Shown here: piece after piece, positions 46,596-54,802 of the stretch
Position numbering within the stretch: the stretch's first letter is position 1
Layout of the letters: each line of letters starts with the position of its first letter
Source: Scytonematopsis contorta HA4267-MV1
GTDB lineage: Bacteria > Cyanobacteriota > Cyanobacteriia > Cyanobacteriales > Nostocaceae
Direction: 5' to 3'
Length of the DNA stretch: 64,000 bases
Assembly: GCA_019359035.1 (NCBI GenBank)
Contig: JAHHIC010000074.1
Location: 310,001 to 374,000 of the forward strand
Made by a program: the position numbers and the translations under genes
Notes under the pieces: generated by a model
What the model was told of the DNA's origin: nothing
Database searches by the model: none
What the model saw: only the letters and a program-made list of their open reading frames with translations

Positions 46596-47375
46596 ATGAT
46601 GAAAACAATTTTACAAATCGGTGAACGGGCGATTACCTGCGAAGAAATAATTCCTTTACTAGCAAGTTATCAATTAATACCTAGATTATTATTTGAGCTA
46701 ATTATTGATAACGCGATTTATCAATGGGAAAAAAATTTAACACTACCAAAAATATATACTCAAGAAGAAATAAAAAAGGCTCATCAAGAGTTTTATCAAA
46801 AAAATCAAATTAGTGAAGATAAAGAACTTATTGTTTGGCTAGAGCGTAATTATCTAACACCGGAGCAATTATATGACATAATTATACGAGATTTGAAAAT
46901 AGAAGAATTTAAGCAAGCGACTTGGGGTAATAAAGTAGAGTCTTATTTTCTCCAGCGTAAATCACAATTTGATAAAGTTATTTATTCATTAATTCAAACA
47001 CAAGAAATTGCAGCACAAGAATTATATTTCCGTATTAAGGAGGGGGAAGCAGAGTTTTCAGAAATAGCTCGTAAATATTCTCAAAATTCTCAAGCTCAGA
47101 ATGGCGGTTTAATTGGGCCAATTGAACTAGTTAATTGCCATCCTACGATAGCTAAAATGCTTTCAATAAGTCAACCGGGTCAAATTTTTCCACCGGCTAG
47201 GATTGGAGAATGGTTAGTCATAGTGCGATTAGAAAAGTTTATCCCCGCACAGTTAGATAATTTTATGCGTCAGCGACTAATAGGTGAGCTTTTTGCAGCT
47301 TGGTTGCAGGATGAATTTAATCGATTAAACATAAAATCTGATAAATCTATTGATTTGCTAATGGCTAATGGCTAA
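46596..47375 (+). CDS. parvulin-type peptidyl-prolyl isomerase of the secretion locus
   Basis: A 259-residue protein without signal peptide. The N-terminal half (about 1-120) is helical like SurA/PpiC chaperone domains; the parvulin domain (about 130-230) has FDKVIYSLIQTQEIAAQELY and ARKYSQNSQAQNGGLIGPIE, the conserved GG..G loop. The last part, LIGELFAAWLQDEFNRLNIK, is helical. It lies between the RTX gene and the ABC transporter gene on the same strand, so it probably keeps the cargo unfolded or helps its folding. Parvulins at type I secretion loci are known in cyanobacteria. Confidence 0.85.
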   Translation: MMKTILQIGERAITCEEIIPLLASYQLIPRLLFELIIDNAIYQWEKNLTLPKIYTQEEIKKAHQEFYQKNQISEDKELIVWLERNYLTPEQLYDIIIRDLKIEEFKQATWGNKVESYFLQRKSQFDKVIYSLIQTQEIAAQELYFRIKEGEAEFSEIARKYSQNSQAQNGGLIGPIELVNCHPTIAKMLSISQPGQIFPPARIGEWLVIVRLEKFIPAQLDNFMRQRLIGELFAAWLQDEFNRLNIKSDKSIDLLMANG

Positions 47376-47438
47376 TTGGTAATTGGTAATTGGTAATTGG
47401 TAATTGGTAATTGGTAATTGGTAATTGGTAATTGGTAA
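47372..47438. repeat. heptamer tandem array (taattgg), nearly perfect
   Basis: About nine copies of ggtaatt with almost no mismatch, beginning at the PPIase stop codon. It is one of the cleanest arrays in the window, so likely recent. Confidence 0.9.
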
Positions 47439-47456
47439 TGGGCTTTCACTACTATC

Positions 47457-47499
47457 CATTTCCCATTCCCCACTCCCCACTCCCCACTCCCTACTCCCC
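47457..47499. repeat. heptamer array (actcccc) upstream of the ABC transporter start
   Basis: About five units of cccactc/ccctact end four bases before the ATG at 47504, so the repeat replaces the normal ribosome-binding region, as at rpsS. Confidence 0.85.
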
Positions 47500-47503
47500 C
47501 AAA

Positions 47504-50494
47504 ATGATTGAGAAAACTGTTATAAAAATTGAAAGTCGATTGGCAAATTTGCCTCCGTTTAATCAACTTAAACCATCTGCTCTAATTAAATTATGTGAAG
47601 GTGGAGAAATGCTACGTTATCGCATGGGTCAAATGATACTTGTGCGTGAACAAATGCCAGCTTTTATATCAATTATTTATGAGGGAGAAGTTAGGCTTTT
47701 AGGTTACGACCGTAATACACAAACGCCTGTGACTCTAAAAATGCTAAAGTCAGGGGATATATTAGGTGTTTGTAGTTTAGTGCGGGGATTGGCTTGTGAA
47801 ACTGCAATTGCTTCTGAAGATGTGGTATGCATTAATTTACCTGCAAATAATTTTTTACAATGCTTAAAAACAGAGAAACAATTTAGTAACAGTATCAAAA
47901 AGCTTAATTTTATCAGTGAAATATTTGATATTTTAAGTTTAGAATTTAATAAACAAGCTTCGAGACACATAAATATTAAAGAATTAGCTTTTGAAGTTTA
48001 TGAAAAAGCTACAATACTAAATTTATTACCTGGAAAGATTGGTAAAAATATATTGGCTCAAGACCAAATATGGTTTGTAAGTAGCGGTTCAATTTCTGGT
48101 TGCACAGAGGGAAATCGTTTATATATAGATGAATTTCAGCAGTTATTACGAGTCGAAAGTAAACAGGAGGCTCGATTAATTGGTTTACCATACATTCAGC
48201 TAAATAAACAAGAACATTCACAGGAATATCCGAAAGTTTTTTCTGACAATCAAAAAAAATTAGAAAGAGTTGAAAATATTTCCTACGCTCCCGAACAACC
48301 AGTAACACTTTCACCAGAGATTCTCTCTCATATCTCTCAGAGAGGAAAATATCCATACGTACGAGGACGGGGACAAATTGATTCTCCGTTAGCTTGTTTT
48401 GCGATGTTGAGCAAGTATGCTGGTGTGAATTTTCGTAAAGATATTGTTCGCAAGATATTAGAAAATCAACTCAAAACTACGGGGACAATTTCTTTAACTA
48501 CCTGTGGTTCATTAGCAGAAATGATGGGATTTCATGCTCAGTTGTTGCAAGTCTCATCTAAAGTTATTTCTCGTTTACGAGCACCTGCATTAATTCGTTA
48601 TCTCGATGGTTTTGCAATTCTCTATAGCATTAGTCAGCAAGAATTAGTAATCGCTATCCCGGAAGTTGGTATACTCCACAAAAATCCTAGTCATTTTGCT
48701 GAACTATGGGGAGAGGAAGGACAAGTTTTACTACTCCAAGCTCCCAAAAATAATACCACTAAAGAAAAATTTAGTTTACGATGGTTTATTCCTTCTATTT
48801 ATCGCTATCGCAAAGTTCTTACAGAAGTACTTATTGCTTCATTTTTTGTCCAGTTATTCGGTCTTGCTAACCCTTTAATAACTCAGGTAATTATCGATAA
48901 GGTAATTATACAAGGAGGTCGCGATGCGTTAAATGTTTTAGGTGTATTTTTGCTTGGAGTAGCACTTTTTGAAGCTTTATTAACAGGGGTAAGAACTTAT
49001 TTATTTGTAGATACAACGAACCGTATTGACTTAAATTTAGGTTCAGAAGTAATTGAACATTTACTCCGACTACCGTTGAAATATTTTGACCGTCGTCGCG
49101 TGGGAGAATTAGCAGGTCGAGTTAACGAACTAGAAAATATTCGTCAGTTTCTTACAGGTACAGCCTTAACGGTAGTACTAGACGCTATTTTTTCAGTGAT
49201 TTATATCGCTGTTATGCTCTTTTACAGTTGGTTATTAACAATTGTGGCGTTAATAACTGTACCATTATTTGCTGTATTAACAATTTTGGTATCTCCTGTT
49301 ATACGCAGACAGTTGAATGTAAAAGCCGAGCGCTATGCTGATACTCAATCCTATTTGGTTGAAGTTGTTTCTGGTATTCAGACTGTAAAAGCTCAAAATC
49401 TAGAATTAAAATCTCGCTGGGATTGGTATCAACGCTATGCTCGTTACATCAGTGCTGGTTTTCAAACGGTAGTAACATCAACCACGGCTAGTTCAATAAG
49501 TGGCTTTTTAAATAAGTTCTCAGGTTTATTATTACTTTGGGTCGGTGCTTCTTTAGTCTTAGAGAATCAGTTAACATTAGGTCAATTAATTGCTTTCAGA
49601 ATTATCGCAGGATATGTAACCAGTCCTTTATTACGTCTGGTGCAACTTTGGCAAAACTTTCAGGAAACAGCACTGAGTATTGACCGACTTAGTGATATTC
49701 TCGATACTCCAGCAGAAGTGGACGAAACAAACCGCGCTCAACTACCAATGCCGGAAATTAAAGGAAGAGTCGAGTATCAAAGAGTTTCTTTCGGGTTTAA
49801 TACTCAAGGAACCTTGCAATTAACTAACATTAATTTAGACCTTGCTGCTGGTTGTTTTGTGGGTGTTGTCGGTCAAAGCGGTTCTGGTAAAAGTACCCTG
49901 ACAAAATTATTACAACGTCTTTATGAACCAACGGGTGGTCAAATTCTCATTGATGGCTATGACATTAGTAAAGTAGAGTTGTATTCTTTACGCAGACAGA
50001 TAGGTACAGTATTACAAGACACTTTGTTATTTAACGGTACAGTGCAGGAAAATATTGCTCTGACAAATCCAGAAGCAAGTACCGAGGAAATTATTAAAGC
50101 TGCCAAAATTGCAGCAGCCCATGATTTTATTATGTCTTTACCCAATGGGTATAACACTATAGTGGGAGAACGAGGTAGTTCATTATCTGGGGGACAGAAA
50201 CAAAGAATTGCGATTGCCAGAATTGTCCTACAAAACCCTCAGTTACTAATTCTAGATGAAGCTACTAGTGCCCTTGATTACAATTCTGAACGGTTAGTTT
50301 GTGACAACTTGGCTGAAGCATTTGCTGGTCGCACAGTATTTTTTATCACTCATCGTCTCTCAACAGTGAGAAATGCTGATGTAATTTTAGTCATGGATAA
50401 AGGTGCTGTTGTTGAGCAGGGAACCCACCGAGAATTAATGGTTTTAAAAGGACGTTACTACTGTTTATATCAACAGCAGGATTCGCAAGTTTAA
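47504..50494 (+). CDS. type I secretion ABC transporter with cNMP-fold and degenerate C39 domains
   Basis: A 996-residue exporter. The ATG at 47504 (MIEKTVIKIESRLANLPPFN) is preferred because the upstream extension is translated repeat. Residues about 10-125 look like a cyclic-nucleotide-binding fold (MLRYRMGQMILVREQMPAFI; FISIIYEGEVRLLGYD). Residues about 280-420 are a C39 peptidase-like domain in which the catalytic Cys is replaced (DSPLACFAMLSKYAG) and the His is missing (DGFAILYSI), so it binds rather than cuts cargo, as in HlyB. Six helices follow (about 430-720), then the ATPase with Walker A GQSGSGKST near 789, signature SSLSGGQKQR near 893 and Walker B LLILDEATSALD near 912. HlyD is encoded next. 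Confidence 0.93.
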   Translation: MIEKTVIKIESRLANLPPFNQLKPSALIKLCEGGEMLRYRMGQMILVREQMPAFISIIYEGEVRLLGYDRNTQTPVTLKMLKSGDILGVCSLVRGLACETAIASEDVVCINLPANNFLQCLKTEKQFSNSIKKLNFISEIFDILSLEFNKQASRHINIKELAFEVYEKATILNLLPGKIGKNILAQDQIWFVSSGSISGCTEGNRLYIDEFQQLLRVESKQEARLIGLPYIQLNKQEHSQEYPKVFSDNQKKLERVENISYAPEQPVTLSPEILSHISQRGKYPYVRGRGQIDSPLACFAMLSKYAGVNFRKDIVRKILENQLKTTGTISLTTCGSLAEMMGFHAQLLQVSSKVISRLRAPALIRYLDGFAILYSISQQELVIAIPEVGILHKNPSHFAELWGEEGQVLLLQAPKNNTTKEKFSLRWFIPSIYRYRKVLTEVLIASFFVQLFGLANPLITQVIIDKVIIQGGRDALNVLGVFLLGVALFEALLTGVRTYLFVDTTNRIDLNLGSEVIEHLLRLPLKYFDRRRVGELAGRVNELENIRQFLTGTALTVVLDAIFSVIYIAVMLFYSWLLTIVALITVPLFAVLTILVSPVIRRQLNVKAERYADTQSYLVEVVSGIQTVKAQNLELKSRWDWYQRYARYISAGFQTVVTSTTASSISGFLNKFSGLLLLWVGASLVLENQLTLGQLIAFRIIAGYVTSPLLRLVQLWQNFQETALSIDRLSDILDTPAEVDETNRAQLPMPEIKGRVEYQRVSFGFNTQGTLQLTNINLDLAAGCFVGVVGQSGSGKSTLTKLLQRLYEPTGGQILIDGYDISKVELYSLRRQIGTVLQDTLLFNGTVQENIALTNPEASTEEIIKAAKIAAAHDFIMSLPNGYNTIVGERGSSLSGGQKQRIAIARIVLQNPQLLILDEATSALDYNSERLVCDNLAEAFAGRTVFFITHRLSTVRNADVILVMDKGAVVEQGTHRELMVLKGRYYCLYQQQDSQV

Positions 50495-50500
50495 TAGTGT

Positions 50501-50528
50501 GTAGAGACGCGATTAATCGCGTCTCTAC
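50501..50528. repeat. 28-bp perfect palindrome, copy 2
   Basis: Identical to 8253-8280. It sits between the ABC transporter stop (50494) and the HlyD start, where it could reduce readthrough into hlyD. Confidence 0.92.
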
Positions 50529-50549
50529 AAAATGTGGAGGGAAAAAATT

Positions 50550-51977
50550 ATGCAGGAACAATCTGTTATTTTAGAACAACCAGCCTTTTGGTCGAGGGTG
50601 TCAGCTTGGTTAATTGTTGGTGCAACAACTTCTGGTGTTTTGTGGGCTGCATTTGCTAACTTAGACCAAACTGTTGTAGCTACAGGTAAGCTGGAACCAC
50701 TGGGTGCAGTGAAAGAAATTAAGGCTCCGATGGCTGGGGTTGTTAATAAAATTTTTGTTAAAGATGGACAATCGGTAAAAAAAGACCAAACATTATTAAC
50801 CTTTGACTCTACTGTCCACAAAACAGATTTAGAATCTTTGAAAAAACTTCGCGCTACTTTAGAGAAAGAAAACCAATTTTACCAAGCTGTTACTAATGGA
50901 GAAAATTTACTCCCTACTAATTCAGATTTAGCATCTTTAGCTAAGCTACGAGCTAATTTAATTTCGGAAAATAAGTATTATCAAGCTGTCAACAACGGAT
51001 TAGACCCTAAAGTTATTGATGGTGCTGAATTTTATATTAACCAGCAACAACTTGTCGCAGCTAGTCGTGCAGAAATTCAATCGACTGTTAGAGGAGCGCA
51101 GCTACAAATTCAAGAGTTAGAAAAACAGCGCTCACAATCCGAATCGCAATTGGTAACAGCAAAAAGCATTTTAACTTTAAATCAGGGAATAGGTGATAGA
51201 ATATCACCTTTAGCTAAAGAAGGAGCTATTCCTCAACTACAATATGAACGTCAACAGCAAGAAATTTTTACCCGTCAAGCAGAGGTTGAGCGTTTACTAA
51301 AAGAAAAACAAAAAAATACAATAGCTATTGACAGAGCAAAGCAAAATTTACAAAATGTTATTGCTTTATCTGCAAAAGAAATTTCCGGCAAAATAGCAGC
51401 AAATCACCAAAAAATTGCTGATATTGATACACAATTAGCTAAAGCAAAACTAGAAAATAACAAAAAGATAGCTGAAATTGATGCTCAGCTAAGAAAAACA
51501 AGACAAGCTTTACATTACCAAGAATTACAGTCACCAGTGAATGGTATTGTTTTTGAATTACAACCCCGTTCTTCAGGTTTTGTTGTTAGCGAAACCCAAA
51601 CAATATTAAAAATTGTACCCAGTGATAATTTAATTGCTTCTGCGTATTTAACTAACAGAGATATTGGATTTGTTCGAGAAGGGATGAGTGTAGATATTAG
51701 AATTGATTCATTCCCTTCCACAGAATTTGGCAGTATTAGAGGAAAACTAATTTCAATTGGTTCTGATGCTTTACCTCCGACTCAGGAACGTCCTTTTTAC
51801 GCTTTTCCTGTGCAAATAAAGTTAGAACGTCAGCATTTAATGGTTAATGGTAAACCAATTAATTTACAGTCGGGGATGTCGGTTAATTGTAATATTTTAG
51901 TTAGAAAACGTCCTGTTTTGAGTATTCTGACTGATTTGTTCGATAAACAAGTTAAGAGCTTGGAGTCAATTCGTTGA
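50550..51977 (+). CDS. HlyD-family membrane fusion protein
   Basis: A 475-residue periplasmic adaptor of type I secretion, linking the ABC transporter to an outer-membrane channel. It has one N-terminal helix (about 20-38), a split lipoyl domain (PLGAVKEIKAPMAGVVNKIF near 55; YQELQSPVNGIVFELQ near 325), a long coiled coil between (about 85-315, with many Lys/Glu/Gln) and a C-terminal beta-barrel. The ATG at 50550 is chosen because GGAGGG lies directly before it; an upstream ATG at 50532 overlaps the ribosome site. No TolC-like gene is in the window. Confidence 0.92.
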   Translation: MQEQSVILEQPAFWSRVSAWLIVGATTSGVLWAAFANLDQTVVATGKLEPLGAVKEIKAPMAGVVNKIFVKDGQSVKKDQTLLTFDSTVHKTDLESLKKLRATLEKENQFYQAVTNGENLLPTNSDLASLAKLRANLISENKYYQAVNNGLDPKVIDGAEFYINQQQLVAASRAEIQSTVRGAQLQIQELEKQRSQSESQLVTAKSILTLNQGIGDRISPLAKEGAIPQLQYERQQQEIFTRQAEVERLLKEKQKNTIAIDRAKQNLQNVIALSAKEISGKIAANHQKIADIDTQLAKAKLENNKKIAEIDAQLRKTRQALHYQELQSPVNGIVFELQPRSSGFVVSETQTILKIVPSDNLIASAYLTNRDIGFVREGMSVDIRIDSFPSTEFGSIRGKLISIGSDALPPTQERPFYAFPVQIKLERQHLMVNGKPINLQSGMSVNCNILVRKRPVLSILTDLFDKQVKSLESIR

Positions 51978-52074
51978 TGGGAAAGGGAGTGGGGAATGGA
52001 GAGTGGGGAATTGTGAATGTGAAGAATAACCAGAGAATAATAACCATACAATAATAACCATACAATAATAGAAT

Positions 52075-52126
52075 AGCCAGGGAATAAATTCCCTGTCTAA
52101 AAGCTGAAGTCCTCTGTAAGAGGACT
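52075..52126. repeat. dispersed double-hairpin repeat, copy 2
   Basis: Same element as 32483-32533. Together with the inverted copy at 52192-52240 it forms a 49-bp inverted repeat around 65 bp, able to fold into a long cruciform or RNA stem. Confidence 0.88.
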
Positions 52127-52191
52127 GAATAATACATGGAAAACATATATTTTGCAAAATAAAGATGTTCTTAAAAATATTCTTTCTTATT

Positions 52192-52240
52192 AGTCCTCTT
52201 CAGAGGACTTTAGCTTTCAGACAGGGAATTTATTCCCTGG
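52192..52240. repeat. dispersed double-hairpin repeat, copy 3 (inverted)
   Basis: Reverse complement of the copies at 32483 and 52075 with few mismatches. Confidence 0.88.
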
Positions 52241-52341
52241 AATTCATTGGAGTTTATTGGAATTTATTATCTAGAATTTATTTCCTGGCTATTCTATAAC
52301 TAAGTCTTGATAATTATTTTATAGACATCCTCTAAGATATT

Positions 52342-52782
52342 TTACAGATGTTTAACCATCATCGTCATAATTGAACTTTGAACAAAGCCTTGTTTGGAGT
52401 AGAAAAACTCTGCGTTACTATTTTTACGTGTAAGTAAGTATATCAATTTGACATCTATTTCAACAAGATATTGTGTCAAATATGAAAGTAATTGAGAGCC
52501 AATACCTTGACGTTGCTGATTATTTTTGACACAAATTTCCTTTAAAAAAAAACGTTTCCCTGTATCAGTCGGTTCACAGCAACCTAACACAAACCCTAAA
52601 ATCATATCTTCTTGCCAAATAAAACCAATAAAATTTGGTGTATTCAAAATTTGTTGCAAAGCTAAAACAGCATTAGCAAATGTCCATTTCTCATTCCAAG
52701 GTTCACTATTAAAAACTTCAAGAAATAACCACGCACAATCATCAATATATTCAGCGGTAAAAGGTTTAATTTGTCTAAGCAT
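52342..52782 (-). CDS. GNAT family N-acetyltransferase
   Basis: A 146-residue acyl-CoA dependent acetyltransferase. The acetyl-CoA binding motif A reads KEICVKNNQQRQGIGSQLLS near residue 85 with R/Q-x-x-G-x-G, and the C-terminal FYSKQGFVQSS is the usual motif B. The ATG at 52782 (MLRQIKPFTAEYIDDCAWLF) is preferred over an upstream TTG. The substrate cannot be told from sequence. Confidence 0.85.
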   Translation of the reverse strand: MLRQIKPFTAEYIDDCAWLFLEVFNSEPWNEKWTFANAVLALQQILNTPNFIGFIWQEDMILGFVLGCCEPTDTGKRFFLKEICVKNNQQRQGIGSQLLSYLTQYLVEIDVKLIYLLTRKNSNAEFFYSKQGFVQSSIMTMMVKHL

Positions 52783-52864
52783 GTTAGTTGAACACAAATT
52801 CGACAGTTTGAAAAATTACTAAGAAAAAATCGCTCAGAAAAATTACCAAGAAAAATTTTGATAT

Positions 52865-53656
52865 CTAAAGTATTTCTAAGTCAGCAACAATGCCAAAATG
52901 GTCTGAAGGATATAAAGTTCTGCTCTGTGGTGAAGGCTGGTCAAGAATTAAATCGCAACAACGTACACGTAGATGTTTATTAATAAAAATGTAATCTAAT
53001 GTACCACGCCAAGGACGTAAAGTACGGTTAGATATTAAGTCCCGTATAAATAAATGTATTACCCTTTTCCAGTTACGTCGAGGAAGAGGTGTCGGACAGG
53101 TGTACTCTGGTTCTTGTCCGTGGTATTTTGCATAAGCTGAGTCAAAATACTGTTTTATCAGTTCAATCGCGGGAGTGTCTGGTGTGCCATTAAAATCTCC
53201 CACTACAACAATTGGCATGGATGCTGGAAGATTACTTAACCAATGCATCACTAATTGTACTTGTTTTACACGCTCTGGATGATGACCTGGATACCAATAA
53301 TAATGTCCATTACACAACACCAATGGCCGACCATCTATATTAACTTCCACGTAATGAGCAACTCGTCCCTGAGTTTGTAAATCAAGAACCGCTTCTGTCA
53401 CAAATGGATAACGACTTAAAATAGCATTTCCCACCCCTGTGTCATTTATAGCTGTTGAACGACGGTCTGGAACCAACTGCACATAAGGCATACCAAGCTT
53501 ATCAGCAAGCCAAGCAGCAGTATTCTCTGGTAGTTTAACTTCTTGTAAAGCAATCAGGTCTGCTTTTTCTGCCCGAAGTCCTTCAACTAGTAACGGTCGT
53601 CGCAATTCCCACTCTGTCATATCATACAAGATATTAATTGTCACAACCTTAACCAT
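52865..53656 (-). CDS. endonuclease/exonuclease/phosphatase family protein
   Basis: A 263-residue metal-dependent phosphoesterase. The catalytic glutamate is in LIALQEVKLP near residue 36, followed by GNAILSRYPF near 75, the Asp-Asn pair in VVVGDFNGTPDTPA near 150, and the closing Asp-His in LYPSDHFGIVADLE near 252. These are the four EEP superfamily motifs. There is no signal peptide. The ATG at 53656 (MVKVVTINILYD) fits the family better than an upstream TTG. Substrate unknown (nucleic acid, nucleotide or phospholipid). Confidence 0.88.
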   Translation of the reverse strand: MVKVVTINILYDMTEWELRRPLLVEGLRAEKADLIALQEVKLPENTAAWLADKLGMPYVQLVPDRRSTAINDTGVGNAILSRYPFVTEAVLDLQTQGRVAHYVEVNIDGRPLVLCNGHYYWYPGHHPERVKQVQLVMHWLSNLPASMPIVVVGDFNGTPDTPAIELIKQYFDSAYAKYHGQEPEYTCPTPLPRRNWKRVIHLFIRDLISNRTLRPWRGTLDYIFINKHLRVRCCDLILDQPSPQSRTLYPSDHFGIVADLEIL

Positions 53657-53735
53657 TTCAGAGTACAAGAATAGTTTGTTTTAGGTAGGCTTCTATTTTA
53701 GTCGGTTATAAAAAAACTTTCTTCTTGACTCAAAA

Positions 53736-53795
53736 TAAAAGACCCGGTAGCTAACCGAGTCTTGTACGAAGGTCACAAGTATGTGAAGTGATTGC
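53736..53795 (-). ncRNA. small RNA B, paralogue of small RNA A
   Basis: Inferred transcript of about 60 nt starting near 53795 (gcaatcacttcacatact). The 5' hairpin uses TCAC/GTGA; the terminator is aagactcggt-tagcta-accgggtctt followed by TTTATTTT on the minus strand. Comparison with 44225-44286 shows changes on both sides of the terminator stem that keep pairing (aagac/gtctt versus aaggc/gcctt), so the fold is under selection. See entry A for the NsiR4 comparison. It lies between the CPBP protease and EEP genes. Confidence 0.6.
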
Positions 53796-53799
53796 AAGG

Positions 53800-53844
53800 T
53801 TATTATTGCCAGATTGAGATTTATAGTCATGTAAACTACGTTAC
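53800..53844 (-). promoter_or_regulatory. NtcA-activated promoter candidate of small RNA B
   Basis: The box GTAACGTAGTTTAC (53831-53844) fits GTA-N8-TAC; a TAATAA -10-like element starts 25 bases downstream. The spacer half-site sequence differs from copy A, but GTA and TAC are kept and the following atgactataa is identical. Confidence 0.6.
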
Positions 53845-53885
53845 ATTTGTCTATGCCCAAAGTATAGTATTTGCTTCCAGATGAT

Positions 53886-54773
53886 TTACTCTTGAATGTT
53901 GACAAAATATGGAATAAGCGTGTTCTTAGGAGGCCAGTTGCGGGAGAGAAAGCGAAAGAGGAAAATAGATGTGATTACCATCATTACTAAGCCAAATAAC
54001 CATGCAGAGCGCAATTGCTCTACCTGTTGTGCTATAGGTATGGCTTTATGATTGTTACTACTGGGTATCAGTTGCATTATAACAACTACACTATTATTCA
54101 TTGCATGACAGAATATTGGTACAATAAGTGTACGGGTTTTAATATAAAGTAACCCTAAAATAATTCCTAGCAGTGATAATCCAATAGGGTTTGGGTGTAA
54201 AAAACCAAACAATAGTGACGAGAACAATAAGCCGTTACGAATTCCCCATTTCGTAGACCAACGCTGCAAAATTAGTCCTCTAAAAATAAATTCCTCAGTT
54301 ATCGGTGCTTGTATTATTAAGGCAAAGGTAGTAATTAAATTAGAAACTAAAGAATTAGAATTACTGACAGATGGACGTTGGGAAACATCCCGCAAGATTT
54401 GCTCTACAAACGATGGCGCTGCTAATGATACTAAAGAAAACGATACTAAATAGGCACTGATAGAAAAAATGAGTGCTAATAAAACTATTCCTATTAATCT
54501 AAACCACTTGGGGTTTTGAGAAATACTACCAACTATATCCTTGAGTTTAATTCCTAAGCGTTGAAAATCTAAAAGCGACCACAGGCAAAGTAACACAAAT
54601 ATGATAATATTTAATCCCACCATTAAGTCTTGTAGGTTACTTTTTTTCATATTTATACTACCTTGAGTTAATCCAAATGTCACCCCAACTAAGGTGATTA
54701 ATAGGAAAAACCGCAAAAACAGAGTTCTTACTTTTAGATGGATAAATGGATTACTGATATTTTTAATACTCAT
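53886..54773 (-). CDS. CPBP-family intramembrane glutamic protease
   Basis: A 295-residue membrane protein with about eight helices. The three ABI/CPBP motifs are present: EEFIFRGLILQRW near residue 160 (paired Glu and Arg), FGFLHPNP near 192 (His), and HAMNNSVVV near 232 (His/Asn). The active site lies within the membrane. Members process prenylated or bacteriocin-type peptides or regulate membrane proteins; the substrate is unknown. It lies 29 bp downstream of the FHA-oxidoreductase gene on the same strand and may be cotranscribed. Confidence 0.87.
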   Translation of the reverse strand: MSIKNISNPFIHLKVRTLFLRFFLLITLVGVTFGLTQGSINMKKSNLQDLMVGLNIIIFVLLCLWSLLDFQRLGIKLKDIVGSISQNPKWFRLIGIVLLALIFSISAYLVSFSLVSLAAPSFVEQILRDVSQRPSVSNSNSLVSNLITTFALIIQAPITEEFIFRGLILQRWSTKWGIRNGLLFSSLLFGFLHPNPIGLSLLGIILGLLYIKTRTLIVPIFCHAMNNSVVVIMQLIPSSNNHKAIPIAQQVEQLRSAWLFGLVMMVITSIFLFRFLSRNWPPKNTLIPYFVNIQE

Positions 54774-54802
54774 GAAATCACCTAAATGAAGTCCTTATTC
54801 CT

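Larger units (their letters stand above)
51978..52341. other. intergenic region with a large inverted repeat
   Basis: The 364 bases contain short aataaccatac repeats (about 52025-52070) and two inverted copies of the double-hairpin repeat (52075-52126 and 52192-52240), listed separately. No gene is seen. Confidence 0.6.

Noticed and set aside
47372-47438. Tandem arrays considered as CRISPR
   Set aside because: Units are contiguous 7-mers without unique spacers, and no cas genes are in the window.
53693-53905. Minus-strand 70-codon ORF across small RNA B
   Set aside because: It spans the NtcA box, promoter and terminator hairpin, which explain the conservation better; the paralogous site has no equivalent ORF.
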